The notes below the pieces were generated by a model, which saw only the letters and a list, made by a program, of their open reading frames with translations, searched no databases and was not told the origin of the DNA. Made by a program: the position numbers and the translations under genes. Positions 16,271 to 27,500 of a stretch of 64,000 bases of DNA are shown here, piece by piece (position 1 is the first letter of the stretch; each line of letters begins with the position of its first letter). Source of the DNA: an uncultured Clostridia bacterium (GTDB taxonomy: Bacteria; Bacillota; Clostridia; TANB77; CAG-508); NCBI GenBank assembly GCA_928721565.1, contig OV788638.1, positions 558,001 to 622,000 on the forward strand. Direction: 5' to 3'.

Positions 16271-18295
16271 ATGAATTATAAAGTAGAAGGAGCACTAAGA
16301 AAGAACAAAAAATATTTTATATTATTCGGAATACTATGGTTATTTATAGCCATAGTATTAATTGTGCCATTAGTAGCTGCATACAATTTACCGGCACCTG
16401 CGGAAAGTTCATTAGGAGCAATGGGAGTATTTGTAGATACAATGAAAAATCCATTTAAGGGATTAGCAGAAATTGCATTAAACGGCTATATGGGTGCCTA
16501 TATAAAAAGTTTAGTAGTATTTTCAATAATTTTTGCAATATTTTTTATAATAGGTGTAGCAAGATCAGCTCCTAAAAATGAGTATACAGACTTTGAACAT
16601 GGTTCAAGTGATTGGAGCAAAAATGGAGAACAATACACGGTATTAAGCAATAAAAAAGGTATAATTTTAGCAGAAAATAATTACTTACCTGTAGATAAAA
16701 GAGGAAATGTTAATGTATTAGTAGTCGGAGGTTCTGGTTCTGGTAAATCAGCATCATACTCAATACCAAATGCATATCAATTATTAGGCTCTTATGTATT
16801 TACAGACCCTAAAGGAGAATTATATGATAGAACTGCAGGATATTTAAGATCAAAAGGATATGAAGTTAAGGTATTAAATTTAGTAAGACCACAATATAGT
16901 GATGGATATAATCCTATAATGCACATATCTTCAGAAATAGATGTAGATGTTATTGCAAATACAATAGTAAAAGGACAAAAAACTGGTGATGGAGGTTCAG
17001 ATCCATTCTGGGATGACTCTGCAGAAATGTTATTAAAAGCATTGATATATTACTTGATGGCTACAAGACCAGAAGAAGAACAAAACTTAGCAAGTTGTGC
17101 GGAATTAGTAAGAGCAGCGAACTCAAATGGAGGAAGTAACTTACTTACAGAATTAATAAGTAAACTTCCATATGATCATCCAGCAAGAATGAATTATAAA
17201 TCAATTGAAATTGCACCAGAAAAAACATATAGTTCAATATTAAGTACACTACAATCAAAATTAGGAAAATTTGACTCAAAAGAAATTGCAGAATTAACAT
17301 CAACAGATACAATAAATTTTGAGGAGATAGGTAATAAGAAAACAGCAGTATATGTAATATCTTCAGATACACATACAGCATATGACTTTTTACTAACAAT
17401 ATTCTTCTCACAAATGATACAACAATTATATAATTATGCTGATGACAATGGAGGAGCATTAAAAGTTCCAACATATTTTATATTAGACGAGTTTGCTAAT
17501 ATAGGTAAAATACCAGATTTTGATAAAAAGATATCAACATCAAGAAGTAGAAAGATTTCATTTAGTGTAATATTGCAGAACCTTGACCAATTAGAGGCTG
17601 TATATGAAAAGTCTTATGAAACAATTATAGGTAACTGTGATACACATGTATTTTTAGGAAGTAACTCATACAAAACAGTTGAATATTTCTCAAAAGCACT
17701 AGGGGAAAAGACGATAGAAAGAGATAGTATTTCTATAAATAGAGATAGACAACATTTTAAAACCGGTCAAAGTACATCAGATCAAGTAATGGCAAGGGCA
17801 TTGATGACACCTGATGAATTAAGAAGAATGGACAATGATCTATGTATTATATTTGAAAAAGGTATAAAGCCAGTAAAAGCAAATAAGTATTATTATTTTA
17901 AACATAAAAAAGTTGCAGATACTATGAAAAAATTAGAAATTAGTCATAATGATATAGGTGAAATTCAAAGAGGAGAATGGAGAAAATTTAATCCATATAA
18001 TCCATGGAAAGAAGATAATACAGATAAAGAGGTTCAAAATTTGCAGGTAGAGTCATTAGATGATTTATTTGATGAAGAACCAGCTAAAGAAGAAGAAAAA
18101 ACAGTTGCAACGGTTGCAACACCAATGCATAGTAAGAAGGATGTATCATCACTAGATGATATGTTTGAAGATGTTCAAACTGTTTCTAATTCAACCACTG
18201 CAAATACTCAAGAAGAAGAAGAGGATTCTTATGATTTGCAAAAAGAACTTGAAGCTAAATTTGATGAATTGTTTGGACCTATGGATGATGAATAA
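16271..18295 (+). CDS. VirD4/TraG-type coupling ATPase
   Basis: Type IV coupling proteins are hexameric membrane ATPases that recruit DNA or protein substrates to a type IV secretion channel. Two N-terminal membrane helices (about 15-38 and 79-97) are followed by the FtsK/VirD4 ATPase: Walker A GGSGSGKSAS (about 153-160), FTDPKGELYDRTAGYL, Walker B YFILDEFANIGKIPDF (about 402), STSRSRKISFSVILQNLDQL, and GNCDTHVFLGSN. 674 residues is normal. The last 110 residues are acidic and low-complexity with two SLDD(L/M)F(D/E) short motifs, a possible partner-binding tail. No relaxase, VirB4, VirB6 or other channel gene is seen in the window, so this copy is isolated from a conjugation cluster. Confidence 0.93.
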   Translation: MNYKVEGALRKNKKYFILFGILWLFIAIVLIVPLVAAYNLPAPAESSLGAMGVFVDTMKNPFKGLAEIALNGYMGAYIKSLVVFSIIFAIFFIIGVARSAPKNEYTDFEHGSSDWSKNGEQYTVLSNKKGIILAENNYLPVDKRGNVNVLVVGGSGSGKSASYSIPNAYQLLGSYVFTDPKGELYDRTAGYLRSKGYEVKVLNLVRPQYSDGYNPIMHISSEIDVDVIANTIVKGQKTGDGGSDPFWDDSAEMLLKALIYYLMATRPEEEQNLASCAELVRAANSNGGSNLLTELISKLPYDHPARMNYKSIEIAPEKTYSSILSTLQSKLGKFDSKEIAELTSTDTINFEEIGNKKTAVYVISSDTHTAYDFLLTIFFSQMIQQLYNYADDNGGALKVPTYFILDEFANIGKIPDFDKKISTSRSRKISFSVILQNLDQLEAVYEKSYETIIGNCDTHVFLGSNSYKTVEYFSKALGEKTIERDSISINRDRQHFKTGQSTSDQVMARALMTPDELRRMDNDLCIIFEKGIKPVKANKYYYFKHKKVADTMKKLEISHNDIGEIQRGEWRKFNPYNPWKEDNTDKEVQNLQVESLDDLFDEEPAKEEEKTVATVATPMHSKKDVSSLDDMFEDVQTVSNSTTANTQEEEEDSYDLQKELEAKFDELFGPMDDE

Positions 18296-18298
18296 AAA

Positions 18299-18324
18299 AG
18301 CAGGATATTATATCCTGTTTTTTT
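18299..18324 (+). terminator. Terminator after the coupling-ATPase operon
   Basis: Stem CAGGATA/TATCCTG (18301-18307 with 18311-18317), 3-nt loop, then seven T. Confidence 0.9.
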
Positions 18325-18329
18325 GTGTT

Positions 18330-18359
18330 TTGAAAGTCAATTAAAGTTAAACTTATAAT
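18330..18359 (+). promoter_or_regulatory. Promoter of the giant surface-protein gene
   Basis: TTGAAA (18330-18335), 18-bp spacer, TATAAT (18354-18359), directly behind the terminator. It gives a 5' leader of about 210 nt containing a short open frame and a (TA)8 tract. Confidence 0.65.
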
Positions 18360-18450
18360 CCGCATTTCCCTAGAAAAAATGATAATATATTACAAAAAAA
18401 GAGTTAAAATGTAACCAAAAAGACAAGAAAATGTAAACAAAAGGCGGAAA

Positions 18451-18552
18451 ATGAGCATCCGTAAAGAGATTGAAGAGCAAAAGAGATTACTGGAAAATAA
18501 AACCATTTACTATATCTGTAAATATATTATTATATATATATATATATTATAG
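18451..18552 (+). CDS. Possible leader peptide upstream of the giant gene
   Basis: 33 codons, ATG 18451 to TAG 18550-18552, with AAGGCGG just upstream. The first half looks like a normal charged helix (MSIRKEIEEQKRLLENK). The rest is Tyr/Ile, encoded by the TA-rich tract. It stops 22 bases before the giant gene's ATG, in a different frame. Translation could affect access to the downstream ribosome site. It may equally be a gene fragment. Confidence 0.35.
   Translation: MSIRKEIEEQKRLLENKTIYYICKYIIIYIYIL
18531..18546 (+). repeat. (TA)8 dinucleotide tract
   Basis: Eight uninterrupted TA units, embedded in longer TA-rich DNA, lying between the promoter and the ribosome site (18563-18571) of the giant gene. 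A slippage-prone sequence. Confidence 0.7.
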
Positions 18553-18574
18553 CAAAGCAAATGGAGGAAGGAAA

Positions 18575-21500
18575 ATGTTCAACTTTAAGAAAAAAGAAAA
18601 ATCACCATATTGGGGATCAAATGGAGTAAAAGGGTTAAAAGACGAGAAGCAACCTGAGACAAAAAGAATAGTATTTTTAAGTGCAGTAGTTTTAATACTC
18701 TTTATTGCAGTTATTATGTGCATTGTAACTTTGATAAATAGGAAACAAAAAAAGAGAAGTATATCTACACCAGAAATAGCACGTTCAATGTCATATGATA
18801 AAGTAAATCAAGGAGAAGAAGCAATCGAAGGAACAGATAATGTCAAATTTGATGCATTCTTTTTACGTGATTTGGATGGAGATGGCTATGCAGAGGGCAT
18901 TAGAGGAACATGTAAAGAAATTGGAAAAGAAGATACATTATACATGGAATTAAATGTTCAGACAGCAGGCGTTTTAAAAGATGCCAAAATTACTGTAAAT
19001 GGCCAAAATTTCTATTTGCAAACAGCATTACCTAAAGATGAACAATTAAAAAATAATTATATAGGCAATAACACAAAAGAAATAGAATTTAATGAAATTT
19101 CTAATGGTACTCAAAAATTAATAACAGGAGTTGTTAGAAGTGGAGATTATACATATTCTTCTGGAAAAACTGCAGCAATTGGGAATGATGTAAATAAATA
19201 CAGTGTAGAAGATAATTCAATAACTTTAACTGGAACATATGTAACAGAGGCAGGAGAAGAAATAGCAATAAACAAAACAGTTCCATTTACAGTTGATTGG
19301 TATGGAAAAACAAGAGCAAGTATATATTCAACATGGCAAAGTCAACAATTATCAAGTGCAATTAACACAGAAAAAAATACATTTACAATGAATTTTTATA
19401 TTAGAGTTCAAGAAGAATTAGAGCAATTGATTTTAAGCAAATTGGCAATAAGTGGAACAATTCCGGACTTAAATGGCTATGCACCAAGTGAAGTAAGATT
19501 ATTACAAAGTACAGAACAATTAAACTATGATCAACAAACAAAACAATTTTCAATAGAAAAACAAGCAGGAACAAGCTCAATTTCAAGAGATAATACATAC
19601 GAGATACAAGTAGTATATCCACTAGAAGCTTATGAAAAAATTGAAAATGCAGAAATAAGCTTAACAATACCAGTACAAGCATATTATGAAGGATATAATA
19701 ATCCAAATAGTGAATTTACAAATCCATATAAATCAAACATAGCAAAAGCATCAATAGTTAAATATTTTAGAAATCCATCTGAAGTACAATCAAACTTCTA
19801 TGTAAGTGTTGGTAAATATATGTATTCACCATACAGAAGAAATGTTGTTTTAAAAAATAAACCATTAAAACTATATAATGGAAAATCAGAAAAAGAGACT
19901 GATGATACATATACAGTAACTTGGGAAGCATATGTAGGAACAACAGAATCAACAGATCCATTAGTATTAAAAGAAAATGCAACAGATAGTTTTATAAAAA
20001 CAGATGGATCAGAAGAAAGTATGGATGGAATTACAAATTATGCAGGAATTTATTTTGGTAATATTAAAAGTATGTTAGGAGAAGATGGATATATCAAAGT
20101 ATATAATGATGAAACAGATGAATTACTTGAAACTTTTGATAAAACAAATGTAAATAAATATTCAAGTAATAATCCATATAAATACGAGAAGTTAGTAAAG
20201 AAGGTTAGAATAGAAACAAGTGCTACAAAAAAAGATACAACTTTATTTATTTATCATATAAAAGAATTAGATGATGATGTAATTACAGAAAAATATGAAC
20301 GAGGTGAGTTTGATAATTTACAATATATCAAATCTGAGTTAAATGCACATAGAGGAAGTGCTCAAGTAAAAACATCAGATAAGGCTAATTATGAGGCTTC
20401 TATGTCAATTGCAAATATTCAAGCAAGTAAAGATACATTTTCTACACAAGAAACTGAAAAGAATTTGAAATTGACAATACAAACTCAATGTGATGAATCA
20501 AGTAATCTTGAAAAATGGACAAATGGAACATTTTTAGTAAAATTACCAGAAGAAGTATTAGATGTTGAATTAAATGATATTACTATAAATAACGGAGATG
20601 TAAAAATAACAAATCATGAAATAATTGAACAAGATGGAAGTAAATTTATAAAAATAACAACAGAAAATGATAAAGAAGCAAGTTATAATATAACAATAGA
20701 CTTAAATATTACACCAGACCCAAGAAAAGCTTCTGTAACAAAAGATATAGAATTATATGCAAGTAATGAAAATGCTAGTGATTATTATTACAAAGGACAA
20801 GATGTTTATGATGTAAATAATAACTTGAACACAACAGAAAATGTAAATAAAACAACAAAAGCAATTACTTTTGTTGCACCAAGTTCTTTATTAACAAATC
20901 AAATGGCAAGTGAGTTTGATGAAAAAGGTAGTACAGTTATTTCACCACAAATTGCAGAAATAAAGCCACAAGTAGCATCTGTAGACCAAGAAGTAGAAGA
21001 ACAAACAGCCCAAATAGGAGTAATAATAAAAAATAATTATTCAAATACAATTAGTGATATTAGGATATTAGGAAAGATTCCATTTGAAGGAAATACATAT
21101 ACTTTAACAGGAAGTGAATTGAATTCACAATTTTCAACAAAGATGACAAATGCAGGAATTCAGTTACCAGAGCAAGTTGCTAATGTGGCTAAAGTATATT
21201 ATTCTGAAAATACAAACCCAAGCAATGACTTAAATGATGAGTCAAATGTTTGGAAAACAGCAGATCAAGTAGAAAATTGGGATAATATAAAAACATATAT
21301 TATAGATTTAAGCTCATATGTAATGCCACAAGGTGAAGAAATGGTATTTAATTATGTTATAAAAATTCCAAATGGATTAGAGTATAACAAAGTGGCATAT
21401 AGCAATCATGGTGTATATTTCAGTTTAGATACATCAGAAGGAAAATATCAAACACAAACACAATCAAACAGAATTGGTTTTAAAATTGCAGAAAAATATA

Positions 21501-24500
21501 ATTTACAATTAACTAAATATCAAGTGAACAAAAATAAAGTTGTGCCAGGTGCAACTTATAAAATAACAGAGGATGGACAAACAGAAGGAAAAACAGCTAC
21601 TACAGATCAAAATGGAGTTTTAATATTTAAGAATTTATATGTTGAGAAAACTTATTCAATTGAGGAGGTTAAATCTCCTTCAGATTATGAATTAAATAAT
21701 GATGTTATTAAGTTTATAGGACATGTTGATGGAAATAAATTAAATATAGAAAAAATCCAAGGTACTGTAAAAGATGATGTTATTAATGTTCAGAAAAATG
21801 ATGATGAAAATTACAATGCTGTATTTAGTGTAGAAGATGAAGTTAAAGCAGGATTGAGGATTACTAAAAAGCAAAGAGGAACTGAAACAACAATAAAAGG
21901 TGCTAGATTTAAAATACTTGGAGATGGATTACCTACTAATGGTAGAGTTGTAACAACAGATAAAAATGGTGTGATAAATACAAAGGGACTTAAAATAAAT
22001 AGCACATATGATTTAGTTGAAGTGAGTGTAAAAGATTATTATTTGGCAGATCAAGTTAAATTTAAAATAGTTAATAATGACGGAAATTATGAATTACAAA
22101 TATTAAGAGGAACTGCTAGAGAAGATAGCCTTACATTAGAGAATGATATTCCAATTATAAATTTAACAATTGATGATGATAAGATTCCAACATATGATTT
22201 GGAGATTGTAAAAATTAAAAAATCAATTGATGTAAATGTAAGTGATAAGGAAGGCGAAAATGGTGATTCTACAGAAAATGTTACATATTTACAAGGTGCA
22301 AAATTTAATTTATATAAAGATGAGAAGAAAATTGGACAATATGAGACTGGTGCAGATGGAAAGTTTATAATAACTGATTTATATCAATATATAGATAAAA
22401 GGGATGAGAAGGCAACATATACATTGAAAGAGACTTCTGCTCCAGATGGATATGCAAAAGTAAAAGATATTACTTTTAAGGTTCAACCTGAAGATGGAAC
22501 ATTGAAATTTATTAATGTAGATAGTGATGAGGCACAATATACAGTTAATGATAATGTGGTTAGCTTAATTGTTGCTGATAGTCCATCTTTTAAATTGATT
22601 AAGAAAGATGGCGAGACTGGTGAGTTGTTGGCTAATGTTAAGTTTGCAATTTATAATACTGATAATGGTCAAAAGCCTGCTACTAATGGTAAAGGCGAAA
22701 CTTTAGGTGTTAAAGAGAATATTAATGGCAGAGATTATTATGTTTTGACTACTGATGCTAATGGTGAGATTACTGCTGATTTGCCTGAGGGCTATTATAA
22801 GGCTGTTGAACTTCAGGCTCCTGATAAGTATGATATTTCTGATTCTGTTTATTATTTTGGAATTGGTTGTGCTAGTGAAGGGGATGTTAAAACTGATATT
22901 AAGGCAGAATGGGTGAATAAAATAAGGGGTAATCAAACCATTAGGTCTATAATCCAAACAACAGATGGTGGATATATTAATGTTGCAGAAGCTGAAATAG
23001 CCAAATTTAATGCCGAAGGGGAGAAAGAATGGGATAATACCATAGGTACTGGAGGTAATTTTAGCAATAACAAAATTATGTCAGTGGCACAAACTACAGA
23101 TGAAGGATGTGTAATAGGTGGATATTTAGGATCAAGTAGTATAAATTTAGGAAATGGAGTAACATTAAACAATAATGGCAGATCGGATGGAATGTTAATA
23201 AAATATAATTCCGAAGGAAATATAGAATGGGCAAAATCTATAGGGGGAAATAAAGATGATATAATAAATTCAGTATTTTCGACAACAGATGGAGGTTGTA
23301 TAGTAGGAGGATATTTTGCCTCAAGTAGTATAGACTTAGAAAATGGAGTAATACTAAATAATAATGGCAGTAAAGGTGGCATGTTAATAAAGTATAATGC
23401 GGATGGAGAAGTAGAATGGGCAAAAACTATAGGAGAATCTTCTATTAAATCAGTATCCCAGACAACAGATGGGGGATATATAGTAGAAGGATATTTTGAA
23501 TCAAGTAGTATAGACTTAGGGAATGAAGTAACATTAAACAATAATGGCAAAAGAGATAGCATGATAATAAAATATAATGCAGATGGAGAAGTAGAATGGG
23601 CAAAATCTATAGGAGGAAGTTCAGATGACTTAATAAATTCAGTATCACAGACAACAGATGAGGGATATATAGTAGAAGGATATTTTGAATCAAGTAGTAT
23701 AGACTTAGAAAATGGAGTAATATTAAATAATAATGGCGAGAGAAATAGTATGGTAATAAAATATAATGCAGAAGGAGAGATGGAATGGGCTAAAGTGATA
23801 GGAGGATCTGGTACTGATCAAATTACATCAATTTTACAAACTAAAGATGATGGATATATAGTAAGTGGAAATTTTACCTCAAGTAGTATAGATTTGGAAG
23901 ATGGAGTGACACTAGAGAATGACAGTAGTAATGGTGAAATGTTAATAAAATATAATACAGAAGGCAAAATAGAATGGGCAAGAACCATAAAAGGTGAAGG
24001 AAAATATAGAGATGATAGTGTATTTGAATCTGTATTTGAAACAACAGATGGTGGATATATCGTAGGAGGATATTTTGAATCAAGAACTATAGATTTAGGA
24101 GATGGAATAAAACTCAATAATAATAATTGGGATGGAGATACCATGAATTACGCATATGGAGTAGTCATAAAGTATAGTTCAGAAGGAGTTATTGATTATG
24201 TTGAAACTATTACTGCAGAAAATATATATAATTTAGTAAAAATTCGATCAATAATTCAAAACGAAGAAGGAGATTATATAATAGGAGGATATACCTCAGG
24301 AGGTATAAAAATAAATAATGAAACTATATCTGATAATGAAGGAGGAGTGATAATAAAATTAAAAGAATCAAAAAAGAAAGAATTGTTTAAGACAGATGTA
24401 TTAGATTCAAAAGTGATAGAAAAAACTAGTGAAATTACTTCGATAAAAGAAACTACAGACGGGGGACATATAGCAGTAGGAAGTTTTGACTCAAGTAGTA

Positions 24501-27500
24501 TAGACTTAAAAAATGGAGTGATAGTAAAGAATAATGGCGAGAGAGATGGCCTTGTAATAAAATATAATGAAGAAGGAGAAACAGAATGGGCAAAAGCAAT
24601 AGGAGGAAATCAAGGTGATTTTATTAACTCCGTATCACAGACAACAGATTGTGGATATATAGTAGGAGGATATTTTGAATCAGAATGTATAGACTTAGGA
24701 AATGGAGTAACATTAAATAATAATGGTAATAAAGATGGAATGATAATTAAATATGATTCAGAAGGAAATATAGAATGGGCCAAATCCATAGGTGGAGATA
24801 GAGATGAAGAAGTTAAATCTGTAGCACAAACAGCAGATGGAGGTTGTATAGTAGGAGGATATTTTACCTCAAGAAGTATAGACTTAGGAAATGGAGTAAC
24901 ATTTAACAATCGTAATAGTAAAGATGGAATGTTAATAAAATATAATGCAAAAGGAGAGATTGAATGGGCAAAAAGGATAGGAGGAGAATATGATGTTGAA
25001 ATCAATTCAGTTGCACAAACAGTAGATGGAGGCTATATAATTGGAGGACATTATAATGGATACATTGATCTTGGTAATGGCGTAAAATTAAGCAATGTAG
25101 ATGCTCTATATTATGGAAATGGAATGTTAATAAAGTATAATACAAATGGAGAAGCTGAATGGGCAAAAATAATAGGTTGTGGTGGTGAAAACTCTTATGT
25201 TACTTCTGTAACTCAAACGACTGATGAAGGTTATATAATTGGAGGATATCGTACACCGATGGCTAGTGAAACTCCTAACACAGGGATTCTAATAAAATAT
25301 AATGAAGAAAGAGAAGAAGAATGGAGAAAGGAGATTAAAGAAAATAATGAAGAAATAAAAATTAATTCTGTAGCTCAAACAATGGATGATGGTTATATAG
25401 TAGGAGGATATTTTGCCTCAAGTAATATAGACTTAGGAAATGGAGTAACATTGAGTAGCAATGGTAATAATAATGGAATGGTAATAAAATATAATACAAA
25501 AGGAGAAACAGTCTGGGCAAAAGTAATAGGAGGAAATAGTAATGATTATATTAACTCAGCAGTGGAAACAAAAGATGAAGGCTATATAGTCGGAGGATAT
25601 TTTACCTCAAGTAGTATAAACTTAGGAAATACAAAGATATTAAGTGGAAATGGTTATAATGGAATGATTATAAAAATTTATGGTCAAAGAACATCACAAG
25701 AAGTACAAGAATTAGTAGTAGAGAATACTAGAAAAACATTTAAAATATCAACAGAAGTACAAGAACTTGATGGAATAAAAGGAGGAACAATTTCTGGAGA
25801 AGAAAATTCACCATATGAAATTGTGAAATATGGAGATAGTAATACAAAAGAAATAGTAATGATACCAGATGAAAATTACGAAATAATAAAAATTACAATT
25901 AATGGAGAAGAACAAGAATTTACAGCTAATGAAGATGGAACTTATACATTACCAACAATTAATAATATTACAGAAGATAAACATATAGTTGTAACATATG
26001 CTTTAAAAGATAATAAAATTACTATAAATAAAGTAGACTCAGAAACTAAGCAACTTCTTACAGGAGCAAAATTCAAACTAGATCAAATAGAAGAAAGGAC
26101 AGATCCTAAAGATGTAATAAAAGATATTGTAGATAATGGAGAAGACATTACTACTATAGACAAATCAAATGAAATAACAGAGCCACTAGGAAGTTTAACT
26201 AATAATGGAACATATTATTTTGTAAATAAAGACGGTATATATGTACCAACGAATAGTGCAACATATCAAAAAGAAAATGAAGGGAATGCTGGAAAGTCAA
26301 ACACTACAGCAAATTCTTATATGAAAATAGACTTAACAAACTATACAGGAAAATATATTGTTTTTCTAAATGCAAGTGTATCAAGTGAAAATAATTATGA
26401 TTTTGGATATGCAACAATTACTCAAAATACATCAGCTCCTAGTTATAATAGTGGCACAGGACAATTTATGAAAATATCAGGAATAATAGGTGACAAAGAT
26501 TATACATCACAAGAATTAGATGGTGGCAAAATATATTATCTACATTTTGGATACAGAAAAGATAGCAGTGAAGATAGAAACGAAGACCAAGTAAAAATAA
26601 ATAGTGTAAAAATATATGGTGTTAATATAGTAAATTATAGTTTTGTAGAGAATAATGGAAAATATGAATCAACTAATACTGGAAAAGATAATACAGTAGC
26701 AAATTCATATATACCAATAGATTTAACAAATTGCACAGGAAAATATAATTTAATAGTAAATGCTAAAATATCAAGTGGAAGTTCAGACTATGGATATGCA
26801 ACAATTACAGAAAGTACAACAAGACCAGAACATGATAGAATTACAGGTAGATTTATATTAATATCGGGAAATAAGAATGATAAAGATTATACAACAGTAC
26901 TACAAGGTGGAAAAATGTATTATTTGCATTTAGGATATTATAAAGATAATTATAATTTTGGGTCAAATGGAGATGACAAATTTACAATAAATTCTGTAAA
27001 GGTTACACTAAATGATTCAGAACTATATCATACAGAGGCTGAGACAAATCAACAAGGCAAAGGAATAACACAAATACCATTTGGTAAATACACTATTACA
27101 GAAACACAGGCACCAGATGGATATGAATTAAATGAAACACCTATGGAAATTGAATTTGCTGCAGATGGAAATCATGAATTTACAATAGAAAACAAAAAAT
27201 TAGCAAAAATAATAGTACATCATGTAATAAAAGGAACAGACACAAAATTGGCAGAAGACGAAATTTATACAGGAAAAGAAGGCGAAAGTTATACAACAAA
27301 ACCAAAACTAGATTTACAAGGATACACACTAGAAAAAGACACAGAAGGAAATTATATTATTCCAGAAAATGCAACAGGAAAATATCAGGCAGGAGAACAA
27401 GAAATTACATATTATTATGTACCACAAAAAGTAAAATTGATAGTTCATCACTATATACAAGGAACAGAAACACCAGTACCACTAAATGATGGAACAACGG

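Noticed and set aside
22933..23562. Long open frame (209 codons) on the minus strand within the propeller repeats
   Set aside because: It mirrors the repeated codons of the plus-strand gene, has no ribosome site, and recurs in each repeat. It is a by-product of the repeat composition.
22951..25680. CRISPR or tandem noncoding repeat
   Set aside because: The repeats are in frame and encode a regular protein motif within one continuous gene.
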